A stretch of 64,000 bases of DNA. It comes from Labeo rohita. Taxonomy: Eukaryota; Chordata; Actinopteri; Cypriniformes; Cyprinidae. The notes under the pieces are model-generated. The model saw only the letters and a program-made list of their open reading frames with translations, searched no databases and was not told the DNA's origin. The stretch spans positions 14,821,560 through 14,885,559 of the forward strand of contig NC_066885.1 in the NCBI RefSeq assembly GCF_022985175.1, written 5' to 3'. Made by a program: the position numbers and the translations under genes. Numbering within the stretch: the stretch's first letter is position 1; every line of letters starts with the position of its first letter. Positions 1 to 11,950 of the stretch are shown here, piece by piece.

Positions 1-868
1 GGTGCAAAGCTGAATTTTCAGCATCATTACTCCAGTCTTCAGTGCCACATGATCTTTTTTTATTATCAATGTTGGAAACAGTTGTGCTGCTTAATGTTTT
101 TTTCTGGAACCTGTGATACATTTTTCAGGATTTTCAGGAGAAAATAACAGCATTTATTTGAAATAGAAATCTTTTGTAACAATATACACTTTATTCACAA
201 TATTTACTTCTTTGAAAGAAATTAATACTTTTATTCATTAAGGATGTGTTAAATTGATAAAAAGTGATAGTATTTACTTATATTGTTAGAAAAGATTTCC
301 AATAACTGATGACAATTTAGCTTTGCATCACAGAAATAAATTATATTTGAAAGTATATTAAAATGGAAAACATTTCAGTTTGCCATAATATTTCATAATA
401 TTACCTTTTTTCTGTTTTTTTTTTAAATCAAATAAATGGAATTTTGATGAGCATAAGAGACTTCTCTAAAAAAACATTAAAAATCTTACTGATCCCAAAC
501 ATGTATACATCAGCCGAATGAATAAGCTTTCTAATTATGTATGGTTTGTTAGGATAGGACAATACTTGGCTGAGATACAACTATTTAAAAAAAAAATCTA
601 AATATTGAGAAAATCACCATTAAATTTGTCCAAATTAAGTTCTTAGCAATGCATGTTACTAAGCAAAAAATTAAGTTTTGATCTGTTTAAGGTAGGAAAT
701 GCACAAAACTATGTACAAATGTACAAAAACATGATCTTTACTTAATATCCAAATGATTTTTGTCATAAAAGAAAAATCGATAATTTTGACCCATACAATG
801 TATTTTTGGCTATTGCTACAAATATATCTGTGATACGTAAGACTGGTTTTGTTGTACAGGGTGATAAA
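1..868. repeat. two repeat fragments in a slc16a12 intron
   Basis: Bases 1-496 match the element at about 5940-6362 (shared stretches such as GAATTTTCAGCATCATTACT and the phrase ending CTTACTGATCCCAAAC). Bases 500-868 are a reverse-oriented copy of the element whose terminus reads GTGACCCTGGACCACAAAAC, ending here in a mutated GACTGGTTTTGTTGTACAGG. No exon-like open frame with splice sites was seen here. Confidence 0.6.
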
Positions 869-1011
869 TTATAATTTAATAAATTTATAAAAAATAGTAC
901 TGAATCTTAATAGTGTCAATTTTTCAGTCATACCATGAAAACAATAAGAATTTCCACTATCATGCTATCTACTACTTTCTCTTCACCCTTTTTCTCTTTC
1001 TCTCGCTACAG

Positions 1012-4000
1012 CTCCATTGGGTAGTTATATCGGGAATCGCCTCTCTTCTCGTATAGCTATCATGATAGGTGGGCTTCTGTCCTCTGCTGGTCTGCTGCTC
1101 AGCTCACTGGCCACCAGCGTGGAGTTCCTGTATCTCACACTGGGTGTTCTTACAGGTTTGATAAAGATTTGCACACACACACTTACATACACACCTTCCA
1201 TTTCAACTGCACTGATAATCATAATTTGTGGGAAGCTAATGTAAGTCACATTTACCATTATATGTGACCCTGCACCACAAAACCAGTCTTAAGTAGCATG
1301 GGTATATTTGTAGCGATAGCCAAAAACGGGTCAAAATTATCGATTTTTCTTATAGGCCAAAAATCATTAGGCTATTAAAGGAGAAGTCCACTTCCAAAAC
1401 AACAATTTACAAATAATGTACTCACCCCCTTGTCATCCAAGATGTTCATGTTTTTCTGTCTTCAGTTGTAAAGAAATTATGGTTTTTGAGGAAAGCATTT
1501 CAGGATTTTTCTTCATATAATGGACTTCAATTGTGCCCCCAATTTTGGACTTCAGAATGGAGTTTAAATGCAGCTTCAAAGGGCTCTAAATGATCCCAGC
1601 CGAGGAAGAAGGGTCTTATCTAGTGAACGTAGGCGGATCGACAGACCAAGTGTTTACAAAGTGAACGCGCAAAGACTAAGAAAGTGCAAGTAAATCAAAT
1701 GCTGATTACAAACCAAAAAGGTACAACGTGAAACGTACAACATTTCGGAAGTTCAAAATCGGGTCTATTATATGAAGAAAAATCCTGAAAAGCTTTCCTC
1801 AAAAACCATAATTTCTTTACGACTGAAGACAGAAAGACAGGAACATCTTGGATGACAAGGGGGAGAGTAAATTATTTGTAAATTGTTGTTTTGGAAGTGG
1901 ACTTCTCCTTTAAGTAAAGATCATGTTCCATGCTGATATTTTGTAAATTTCCTACCGTAAATATATCAAAACTTCATTTTTGATTATATGCACTGCTAAG
2001 AACTTCATTTAGACAACAAGGTGATTTTCTCAATATTTTGATTTGTTTTGCATCGTCAAGTAGATTCATCTCGCCAATTACTGTCCTATCCTAACAAACC
2101 ATATATCAATGTAAAGCTTATTTATTCAGCTTTCGGATGATATTTAAATCTCAATTTAAAAACAAATGACTCTTATGATTGGTTTTGTGGTCCAGGCTCA
2201 CAAATCAGTTTGCAAGGCAGGCATATTCGTAGTTTTGATAAGTAACCCTAGTGTTTTTCTACACAGGTGTGGGATTTGCTCTCAGCTACACCCCTGCAAT
2301 TGCCATGGTGGGTTCTTACTTCAGCGAGAAAAAAGCACTGGCTTACGGGATCGCCATGTCAGGCAGTGGCATCGGAACCTTCATACTAGCACCCGCTGTC
2401 CAACTCCTCATTGAGTTCTTCTCCTGGAGGGGCGCGCTGCTCATTCTGGGGGGTTTGGTGTCCCACCTGTGTGTCTGTGGAGCCCTTATGAGGCCTTTGG
2501 AAGGCCAAAGAGGCAGGCAGAAAGAGATGGATTTGGAGGGTGGCAAAAAGGTTGATTTCCTAAATGTGAAACTTGCTGATGCAGTGTATAATATCGAGGT
2601 GAGTGCACAGGAACAGAAATCAGTGGAGGTAAAACATATGGATAAAAGAGAGAATAATGAACATGCTGAGAATACGCAGAGCGATGGAAAACAACGGATG
2701 GAGGCAGGTGAGTCAAAGCCCTCTGATGCAAAGCAAACACACTCCGATGTGGAAATAAACCTTAGACAGGATCTAGCAGAAGACTCAGTGACTGTGAGCA
2801 GAAACACAGATGAATGGGACAAAGAATCAAAACCAAAGTGCTCAGAGACAGATATGTCTTTGGACTGTTTGCCCACCAACCAGGAGAGCACAGCTATCCC
2901 AGAATCAAAATCAGAAGCAAACACAAACCACAATACTTTGGCACAGTCAAAAGTGGCAAACACAAAATTACTGAAGGAGTCCCGAGACAATGTATGGTCT
3001 ATCATAAGGAAAACAGTATTGAGAGAATATTCATTCCTGTTGATACCAGACTTCTTGTTGCTGTTGGTGTCCTTCCTGTTCCTTGCATATGGCTGCAGTG
3101 TGCCATTTGTGTATCTTGTGCCATATTCCCTGAGTGCAGGCGTCAGCCCTCAACAGGCAGCATTACTCATGTCCATACTTGGAGTGTCAGGGATTGTCGG
3201 TACTATCACTTTTGGATGGATTGCAGATAGAAAGTAAGTGATTTTTTTTTTTCTAATTTTCCCATAAATTGCAATTTTACAGATTTAAATGGACTGTTCA
3301 CCCAAAAATGAAAATTCTGTCAATAATTACACACCCTCATGTCGTTCCAAACCTGTAAGATATTTGTTCTTCCTCAGAAAACAAAGTGATGAAATCTGAG
3401 AGATTTCTGACCCTGCATAGACAGCAATGCAACTAAAACATTTTATGGCCCAGAAAGGTAGTAAGAACATCAATGAAGTAGTCCATGTGAAATCAGTGGT
3501 TCAACTGTAATGTTATGAAGTTATGAGAATACTTTTTGTGTGCAAAGAAAACAAAAATAACAACTTTATTCAACAGTTTCTTCTCTTCAGTGTAAGTCTC
3601 CACCATCATTCACAAGAGTATTACGACGCATGCAACACAGGAGCCGCATCTGTATATTTTGGTTCGAATAAGTAAGGCTGGTTGCGTTGCTGTCTATTCA
3701 GGGTCAGAAAGCTCTTGGATTTCATCAAAACTATCTTAATTTGTGTTCCGAAGATGAATAAAGGTCTAACAGGTTTGGAACGACACGAGGGTGAGTAATT
3801 AATGACAGAATTTTCATTTTTGGGTGAACTATCCCTTTAAAATCCCCTTAAAAAAACATGCCTGTGATATTTTTAAATTCATGTTCAAGTTTTCCAATGT
3901 AGACTGAGTCTAAACATTCAGTACGATCAACCCTATCCGTTTGTTAAGTCACACGTCACCTTTTCTGGGTCCAAACGCTCAATCAGATACCAAAAGCAAA

Positions 4001-5609
4001 TAACACACAGTGCTAACTGTTATCTCTATACTGAAATCTTATCTGGCCACACAGCAATTCATCTTTTCTGAATCATTAAAATATTGGGGTCTGAGATGGC
4101 GTGGGACTTTAGTGTACACTGTGAGTTTTTAAAAGCTTGTTTTTTTTAAAATAGCTGTGTTATTAATGAATAGTGCTCATCAGTGGTTGTTGAGATGATA
4201 TTCTCACCTAAAACAGAGTAGAGACTTGGACCCGGAAACAGTTTCCGATATGCCATGACTTAACAAGTGGATTCAGAACTGGCCTGTGTCCTAAATCACA
4301 TACTCTTGGAATAAGTTAAAAGCGATTACTTCGTAACCTAAAAAAATATATATTCTACATAGTATGAATGTAATCCATATGTAATGGATGCATGCTTCAG
4401 AATCTCGGTAGAAGAAATAGGTCATTCGGGTACTTTTTGTGTACTGTTTTATAAATGTTGTGAATTCAGACGTACTACTCTTTTCACATACTGTTTTTCA
4501 CCTGCTATATAGTAGAGAAGTATACAATTTTGGATGCAGTCCTGGTGGCTGTACTTATACAAGAACTACCAGAACACCATACTGCAGTACTGGAGTTTCC
4601 TGTACTACTTATTCAATGGCACTGCACCACTACTACTGTCGTTTTTTATGATTCCCATCTTTAAAGGGATAATTCACTAAAAAATGAAAATTCTGTCATA
4701 AATTACTCACCCTCATGTATTTTCAATATCCTTTGTTCATCTTCGGAACACAAATTAAGATATTTTAGATGAAATCTGAGAGCATTCTGACTCTGTATAG
4801 ACAGCAACTTTGCTTTCTTTGTGCACAAAAAGTATTCTCTTAGCTTCATAAAATTACGGTTGAACCGCTGATGTCACATGGACTGTTTTGTTAATGTCCT
4901 TACTGTCTTTCTGGGCTTTGAACGTTTTAGTTGTGTCACTGTCTATTTAGAGTCAGAAAGCTCTCAGACTTGCAACAGAAATATCTTAATTTGTGTTCTG
5001 AAGATAAAAGAAAGTCTTATGGGTTTGGAACAACTAGAGGGTGAGTAATTAATGACAAAATTTTCATTTTTGTGTGAACTATCCCTTTAATGCTGTGGTT
5101 TGATCTGTATCTATGTGCATTTGTGTTCAGGTGTTTGAGGCCATATAGAGTGGTGAGTTACATGCTGGCTGTGGGGTCAGAAGGTCTGAGTTGTCTCTTT
5201 CTGCCTCTGCTGAATGGTTTTTCCCTGCTCGTCCCATTTTCTCTCATCTACGGCTACTTTGATGGAGCCTACGTGGCACTTATTCCTGTGGTGACCTCTG
5301 ACACTGTCAGCTCCACCCACTTGACCTCAGCTCTGGGAGTTGTTTACTTTCTTCATGCCATCCCCTACCTCATCAGCCCACCTATTGGAGGTCAGAGCAA
5401 ATTTTATACCTTCTATCTATTCTTCTATTTCTATTTTTAACTAAATGAGTGCTTCATGATCATCTCTCTCAGGTTGGCTAGTGGATCAGACAGGCTCCTA
5501 CACGGCTACTTTCTTCCTCAGTGGAGTCGCTCTGATCTGCAGTGCTGTGATTCTGGCTGCTGTGAGAGTTATCATCCGCTGCACTAGAGGGAGCTCTTGC
5601 TTAAACTGA
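1012..5609 (+). CDS. slc16a12: SLC16A12-like monocarboxylate transporter (MCT12), 5'-partial, four exons
   Basis: Exons read at 1012-1155, 2267-3233, 5131-5390 and 5473-5609 (TGA at 5607-5609), each bounded by AG and GT with compatible phases. The product is a major-facilitator plasma-membrane transporter; MCT12 is known for creatine and monocarboxylate transport. The first exon encodes GSYIGNRLSSR and a membrane helix. The second carries about three helices, ending in HLCVCGALMRPL, then a hydrophilic loop of about 165 residues rich in K, E, S and T, then YGCSVPFVYLVPYSLSAGVS and FGWIADRK. The third has GYFDGAYVALIPVVTSD and ALGVVYFLHAIPYLISPP; the fourth ends GSSCLN. The start codon and first helices lie before base 1. 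The central loop is long for MCT12 and the C-terminal tail is short. Both long introns hold MITEs. Family call is firm; paralogue choice rests on the conserved helices and on the IFIT neighbours. MCT9 is the less likely alternative. Confidence 0.87.
1261..2203 (+). repeat. non-autonomous DNA element interrupted by a TTAA-flanked MITE
   Basis: The outer element starts TGTGACCCTGCACCACAAAA and ends in the inverted GGTTTTGTGGTCCAGGCTCA. Related copies lie at 500-868, 9958-10285 and 31645-31950. It is split by a 531-bp palindromic MITE (1379-1909) with near-perfect terminal inverted repeats of roughly 38 bp starting AGGAGAAGTCCACTTCC, flanked by TTAA at 1375-1378 and 1910-1913. Removing the MITE and one TTAA restores the continuous outer-element sequence seen in the other copies, which proves the nesting. 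TTAA duplication is typical of piggyBac- and Kolobok-like elements; the superfamily here is an inference. Confidence 0.75.
3284..3840. repeat. palindromic MITE in slc16a12 intron (copy 1)
   Basis: Ends are inverted copies: CACCCAAAAATGAAAATTCT at the left, and AGAATTTTCATTTTTGGGTG at the right followed by AACTATCCCTTTAA. A second copy lies at 4660-5090 in the same intron, and a more diverged one at about 37064-37460. This style of repeat is very abundant in cyprinids. Confidence 0.75.
4660..5090. repeat. palindromic MITE in slc16a12 intron (copy 2)
   Basis: Same family as 3284-3840. It begins AAAGGGATAATTCACTAAAA and ends in AACTATCCCTTTAA, only about 40 bp before the splice acceptor of the exon at 5131, so it supplies part of the pre-acceptor intron. 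The stretch 3841-4659 between the two copies holds AT-rich intron with no gene seen. Confidence 0.72.
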
Positions 5610-5939
5610 CTCACAACCAGGTACACAGGAGAGTTCTATAGCAGTAGAAAAGTACAGCAACATTTCTGTCAAGAAACAGTTAGATGGTTTGCCACAAATA
5701 CAAGCTCTTCTATAGCATTAATGGACACAGAACTGACCAAAAGAACACACTGCTGTACTGCCGAAAAACAGGATTTGTGTTCCAGCTGGTTAAAGCCTTT
5801 GGTGATTTTACTAGTGAGTTACTAGTCAAATGCTCCAAATATTTGAATGTTTGAATATTTGATACTTTTTGTTATTTTTATGTGCGTCTCTCTCTGCTTT
5901 GTACACTGCTTCATTCACAGCTCAGTATTTTTATAATGT

Positions 5940-6362
5940 ACACTACCGTTCAGAAGTTTGGGGTCTGTAAGATTTAATGTAAGAGAATGCTCAGTAAAGG
6001 TGCATTTATTTTATTAAAAAATCCTGTAAAAACAGCAGTTTATTACAAATATCGAAGTGTTATTTCAATTTAATTTTTTGAAATATACATTAAAATGTAA
6101 TTTTTTTTTCCTGTGATGGCAAAACTGAATGTTCAGCATCATTATTCCAGTCTTCAGTGTCACATGATCCTTCAGAAGTCATTCTAATATGCTAATATTG
6201 GTGCTTATTATTATTATTATTGGCGTTTCTTATTATCAGTGTTAAAAACAGTGTAGTACAGAATATTGACTTTACGTCACTTTTGATCACTACTTTCACA
6301 ATAGTCACTTTTGATCAGTTTAATGTGCTTACTGACCCCAAAATTTTGAAAAGAAGTGTATA
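5940..6362 (+). repeat. dispersed cyprinid-type repeat downstream of slc16a12
   Basis: Starts ACACTACCGTTCAGAAGTTT, continues through GTCTTCAGTGTCACATGATC and ends near ACTGACCCCAAAATTTTGAA, which is a decayed inverted match to the start. The internal part matches bases 1-496. It is a non-coding DNA element, probably non-autonomous. Confidence 0.65.
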
Positions 6363-7990
6363 CAATACACCACTGTCAACCTCACTGTCCTAAAAACATA
6401 ATCAAATATCATGCTTTTTAGTGTCATAAATTTGTTACTCATTTTGGTACTGCAGTCAATATGGTAGCTCACGGCTCAGATGGAATCAGCTCCACATTTT
6501 GTATTTTAAATGTTTTGAATTCTACGTTTATAAATCTGGCAAAATGCAATGTTTTTCTTTTCTAATTATGCATCTACAAAGCTTTCTTTGGAGTTGGATA
6601 TTATGTGTGAGCCATTCAGAGAATGCCTTTGTGAATAGACTTTATGGATGAAAAACATGGCTAAATTATTGCCAGGGAAACAAGAATAATATGAGATGCT
6701 ATATGTAAACAGTATCAGATCACCTGTATTTCATAAAAAGGTCATGGACAATATTGTGCCTTTGAAAAGAATTATGGGTATTCAACAAGAAGAGAAACAA
6801 ATTACAGCAATCTTTTGATTTACATTTTTAGAAAGTACATCAACTACCTTGTGACTCTGAACAATACAATTTGTTTGTGTGCGACCTTGTTTTGTGCTGG
6901 AACTCTGTTACAATTATTTTCAGTTTGTCACAGTGTATTTTTATTCTCTCCACTGGCAAGCCACAAAGTTCCTTAGGAAAATGTGATAACAGAAAATGGT
7001 AATGTTTGGAAATCACTCAATTTGTGAGATGTTTACATGCACCCTTATTATAATGAGCTTTAGGCAATGTTGTGATTAAAATCATGTAAACAATACCTTG
7101 ATTAAATGAGTGCAAATAAGCTCATAATCATAGTAACCATAATAGTAGTAAAATTTGTATACACTTAATCGCATCTGTTCCACTTTGACAAAATGAGCCT
7201 GTGCTCAAGAGACAAACACAGATGATATGTGTTGTTCCCACAGCTCCATGAATGAATTCCATGACATTCAGAAGTTTTCCCTCCACTCTGAATCGCTGAA
7301 CTCAGCAAAAGCAACCCTTAGTTGCATGTTTATCACTAAATAACCAAATAACTGTCCAGTACATTCACAAAACGTTTTTTTGCATTTGACTTAAGTGGAT
7401 TAAGTGGCCAGTAGCGCACAAACTGTATGTTCATCATCTGTGCTGTGCGTGTCAGTATGTGACTAATGGCAGCAAATGTAAGCACACCTTTTAGCGAATA
7501 AAATCTGAGTCAGAAAGAGCTTTTATCACCAAGTATGCTTGCGCATACTAGGAATATGTGTTAGTGTCATTAGCTTTCAGTACACAGAGACAGCAACAAC
7601 ATACAGACAATAAACATAAGATGAGAATAAAATACACATATGTATTCTCATCTTATTTTTCTATGTTTTGTCTATTTATATTTACATATGTGTATTTTAT
7701 TCTAAAATAAAATAATGACAATTTCATTTGAACAGGAGTGAAGAGGTTTGCTTATGTTATGTAAACATCTTACTGTGATAAATCTAATCAGTTAGAAATT
7801 AGAAAATACATGTACATTTTATTTGAAACAGCAACACATCTGTAGCCATATCGATATTGCTATGAAGGTCTCAAAGCAGTTAAAAGTGTTTTTTCCTCAA
7901 AATATTATTAAGTACTTCTATACTCTATACTTCTATTTTGTTTGTGACCTCTCATTTCTGGGATATCTGCGCTCTTCAAGTAATAAACTA
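6363..7990. other. intergenic region between slc16a12 and the IFIT array
   Basis: AT-rich sequence with no supported coding exon. It must contain the 3' ends of the two convergent genes, slc16a12 (plus) and IFIT copy 1 (minus). The short open frames here have no recognisable motif. A palindromic stretch around 7621-7695 (CACATATGTATTCTCATCTTAT and inverted match ATTTACATATGTGTATTTTAT) is the only structure noticed. Confidence 0.6.
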
Positions 7991-9269
7991 TCAGATTCTC
8001 TTCAGAAAATGCTTAATTTCCTCACACTGAGGGTCTCTGCCATTCTCCACAATTTTCTGAAGAATCCTTATGCTCTTCTGTTTTTCGTATGAGATATTTT
8101 GGATTTCTGCTACTTTCTTGTGAAAGCTGATTGATTCTTGATTTCGGTTAGTGGTATATAGATGCCAGGCGTAGCTGTGGTAAATATACTGTTGTCTATA
8201 GGGAGAAAGATCTTTCTCTGACAGGAGCTGCTGGTAAATCTCATCTGCTCTCTCAGTGTTGCCTGCATAATAGTGCATTGATGCTAGGGCTACCTTTTCT
8301 CTGAGTGAGTCAGAATAATGTCTAACAACCTTCTCAAAGAGTCCAATGGATTTCCTAGCCAAGGGGTCCGTTTCTTGTCTGTATATCTTCTCCTCCCAAA
8401 CCTTCCATTTGTAACAATTTGCCAGGTGTTTCAATGCTAAGGTTGATTCGGGGAACTTTTCTTGAACCCTCTCTGCTTCTTTAATAGCTCTATCTTTAGA
8501 AATGTTTCCAAAATACTTGAGAATATTACTCAAACCCTCCAGGTCTCCACTTTCAAGAGTTTTGTCTAGTAAACCTTGCATCTCTCTCTCACTGTCTCCT
8601 GGTTGCACTTCAGACTGTTTTAGTAAATAAAGAGCATGAAGGAACAAACTGTTTGGTTCCTTCTCATGTGCAGTTGTTACCTGCATTAGAATGTCTGCCT
8701 TAAGCTCTGAAGGGCATTTATTATTTACATATGCTTTGCTCATGGCTACGGCAAGACCTTTGTGCCATTCGTTCCTTTCTGGTTCTGCTTCTAAAGCCAT
8801 CTTAAAACAATCAATCGCTTTGCACTTCTTGGACTTGTCAAACTTCACCAGTGTCCAGCCCTTTTCTCCACTGACCTCAGGATGTAAAGTGCATCCTGGT
8901 GGAGCAGGATGCATTTGCTGAAGCCCCTCCACCTCTTCTAGGTATCCTTTGCTCTTATCCATCTCTCCCATAAGGAAGTAGACCCAAGCCAGGTTAGCTT
9001 TGTTAACCTGCAGCCGGACTCCAGCTTCTTCTGTTCCCTGCTTCTGCATCTCACTTTCTGCTTTCTGCAGGTACGTCAATGCCTCTGAGTTGAAGCCAAG
9101 AGCCTGTTGGATGTAGCCCAGCAGGTTGTAATGATTAACCAGCCAGGTGCATCCCTTCTCTACTTTGTCTTCCATGTTCTTCTGTAAATCTTGGAGCTCG
9201 TTTTTATTGCACCCCAGATCCCAGGTGAAGTGGCATTCCAGCTTCTCAAGGAGGGATTTTAGAGGACAA
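7991..9269 (-). CDS. ifit: IFIT copy 1, main coding exon
   Basis: Interferon-induced protein with tetratricopeptide repeats; the family binds viral or non-self RNA in the cytosol. The exon opens after a polypyrimidine-AG acceptor at 9270-9272. Joined to ATGGA at 12740-12744 it gives 427 residues starting MDCPLKSLLEKLECHFTWDL. TPR-type helices follow: LLGYIQQALGFNSEALTYLQ (TPR1), NKANLAWVYFLMGEMDKSKG (TPR2), GWTLVKFDKSKKCKAIDCFK (TPR3), then more diverged C-terminal repeats. LHPEVSGEKGWTLVKF is shared with all other copies. Length and one-big-exon structure fit the family. Bases 9270-12739 would be a 3.5-kb intron filled with transposon relics. The first in-frame ATG inside the exon (9175) would remove the conserved N-terminal helix, so the spliced start is preferred. 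Confidence 0.9.
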
Positions 9270-9957
9270 CTGAAAAAAAGGGATTACTTCCAGGTCAGTA
9301 CTACCAGGTAAAGGTCCCTTATTTTCATATAATATCAGACCAGTGTGCACACCAGGAACAGGGAACCTCAGTTTGACCTAAACTGCAAAACAAAGAAAAA
9401 TAGGGGAGGTGGTGGAAGGTCTCGAGAGACAAAAGAATGATCTCATCTAAATGTTTGATCATTGACATTTGTGTTGATTCAGTTATGTGCTAGGACATAT
9501 TTGTATTGTTAGGGAGATACATGCATTTGAAAGCATACATCAGTGCTAGATGGTGCAATGGGGTAATTTTGGTTGCACACCAGTCTGCATTTGAAAGGAA
9601 GTGTGATTTCACACATTGAATTGAATTAATTAACTAAAATAAAACTGAAAACAAAATAACAGTCCGATATTTTGTGTTGTTTATCAATCTCACCAAAAGG
9701 CCAAACAGACATTCACTATTTATTGAATCAAGTGTTGATTTTGATTATGGTCTTTTTAGCTTCTTTGCGTTGTTTGGTTCATTGTATTAATATTTTACAC
9801 GCACCTAAGATGTGTTACGCAAACAGGTGATTGATAAATAATGTATCAAATATATATTTCATATTTTGTTTGCTTTAGTTATTGATTGTCATCAGGATGT
9901 GAAGCAACCATCAACTAGTATAAAAATAAAATAAAAAATGTTTTTTTTTTTTTTTTT

Positions 9958-10285
9958 TAAATATTGTTAGGATAGGACAATATTTGACTGAGATATAACT
10001 ATTTGAATATATGGAAACTGAGGGTGCAAAAAAATCTAAATATTGAGAAAATCACCTTAAAAGTTGTCCAAATGAAGTTCTTAGTAATGTATATTACTAA
10101 TCAAAAATTAAGTTTTGATATATTTTACATAAGGGATTTTACATAATATCTTCATGGAATATGATCTTTACTTGATTTTCTAAGGATTTTTGGCATAAAA
10201 GACCCATACAGTGTATTTTTGGCTATTGCTACAAATATACCCCAGCAACTTAAGACTGGTTTTGTGGTCCAGGGTCACATATGTG
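9958..10285 (-). repeat. reverse copy of the GTGACCCTGGACC element
   Basis: Begins TTGTTAGGATAGGACAATAT and ends GACTGGTTTTGTGGTCCAGG followed by GTCACATA, i.e. the 3' half of the element also present at 1261-2203 and 31645-31950, in reverse orientation. It lies inside the presumed intron of IFIT copy 1. Bases 9273-9957 hold unremarkable AT-rich intron. Confidence 0.65.
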
Positions 10286-10699
10286 TTTGTGATTTCACCT
10301 GTTTTGGGGCATTTGATAGTGACAACAGCTTGACTGGAGAGGCATCAGCAAGGCAGCCACAGACAATTGTGGTGCATCGGAAATTGTGTACTGTCCGAGT
10401 AGGTTCTACATTTAAATTTGAACTTGCTTTGCGACCGTTAAAAACGTATGGTCTATAGAGTATGAATATTGGTAGTATGAATGAAATTTGGACATACTAC
10501 ATCTGCCATATTGTTACTATCATGTGACCTACCAAGGTCCATTGTGCCACTTCACTGCCATTTATAAATTCTCTCCCATGACCTCACTGGGTGGTCAAGT
10601 GTCCATTGAATGTACACTTAAGAATCCAGGGCGGAAGTAGTATGTCATCCGGGTTTTTTCAAATACCATGAATTCTGACACTATGAAATCACCATATTA

Positions 10700-10858
10700 A
10701 TAGGGAATCAAATACTTATTTCTCTCATTATTTCACTTGTTTTTTTTTTTGTTATTCTGTCTCTCATTGTTCAAGTAAACCTACCTTTAAAATTATAGAC
10801 TGATAATTTCTTTGTCAGTGGGCAAACGTACAAAAATCATTTTTTCCCCCACTGTATA
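10700..10858. repeat. terminal fragment of a Tc1-type element
   Basis: Sequence such as GGGAATCAAATACTTATTTC near one end and GTCAGTGGGCAAACGTACAA near the other resembles the untranslated end of a Tc1-like transposon; no transposase frame is attached. It sits just before the larger Tc1 relic at 10960-11950. Confidence 0.4.
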
Positions 10859-10959
10859 TAATAGGGAAATATTTGATTTCGGATGCAGCGTTGCTCTCTC
10901 CTTATTGTTCCTGACTGATTAGTCTCTCGTTTTGTGTTTTGTTAGGCTCCTTCTAACTA

Positions 10960-11950
10960 GTTGTAGCATGAGGCAGTACCTGCAACCCGATTAGGTTGCA
11001 CAGGTAGTCCAGCTCCAGCAAGAAAGCTCTTGCATACATGCTGTCGCAGAGTTTGGTGTGTCTCCCAGCACAGTCTCAAGAGCATGAACGAGGTACTGGG
11101 AGATAGGCCGTTACCCAAGGAGAGCTGGACAGGGCCACCATGTTTTGAAGCATGGCAGCTGGTTTGAGCTCCATCCTTAGTTGGTCATGAGCTGGTTTAA
11201 GCTGGTTATGAGCTGGTTCTGAGCAGGACCTAGTTGCTGCCATGTTTAAAAACATACCTAACCAGCATATGCTGTTTTTTTCAATAGGAAAGGGCAACAA
11301 ACCAGCAGCAGGACTGGTGTCTGCTTTTTTATGCAAGGAGGAACAGGTGGAGCATTGCCAGAACCCTCCAAAATAAACTCCAGCAGGCTATTGGTATGCA
11401 TGTTTCTGACCAAATTGTCGGAAACAGACTACATGAGGGTGGCATGAGGGCCTGACGTCCTGTAGTGGGACCTGTGCTCACAGCCCAGCACCATGCAGTT
11501 TGATTGGCCAGAGAACACCAGAACTGGCAGGTCTGCCGTTGGCTTTTAACGGATGAGAGCAGGTTCACACTGAGCATGTAGCAGACGTGAAAGAGTCTGG
11601 AGATGCTGTGAAGAATGTTAAGCTGCCTTGCAACATACAGTGTGTTAGGTTTGATGGAGGGCCATTACTGGTCAGACCTTACACTGGTGCAGTAGGCCCT
11701 GGGTTCCTCCTGGTGCATGATGATGCCCAGTCTTATGTGGCCAGAGTATGTGGGCAGTTTCTGCATAAGAGTTGATGCCAGTGACTGTCCCTAACGTTCC
11801 CCAGACCTGAATCCAATTGCAAACCTCTGGGATGTTATGTTTCAGAGTATCCACACCACCAACTTTCCAGAAGCTTGCCCTGATCCAGGTCTGGCAGGAG
11901 ATCACCCACACTCTCAGAAATTAAGGAACGAATGCTGTCACTGGGACTGG
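10960..11950 (+). pseudogene. decayed Tc1/mariner transposase in the IFIT copy 1 intron
   Basis: Broken frames on the plus strand keep recognisable pieces of a Tc1-family transposase: an N-terminal helix-turn-helix remnant (HAVAEFGVSPSTVSRA), a middle piece near WPENTRTGR, and PYTGAVGPGFLLVHDDAQSY, which includes the second catalytic D. Many stops and frameshifts separate them, and the region before the last catalytic E (NVPQT, IQLQTSG) is eroded. A segment at about 11145-11325, rich in AGCTGGTT motifs and ending AACCAGCATATGCTGTTTTT, is a nested MITE of the family at 47335-47492 and 61662-61888. No activity is expected. Confidence 0.75.

Noticed and set aside
2343..3005. 220-codon open frame antisense to the slc16a12 loop exon
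   Set aside because: It mirrors a coding exon on the plus strand that has proper splice sites and transporter motifs; the antisense peptide is low-complexity S/C/F-rich and has no motif.
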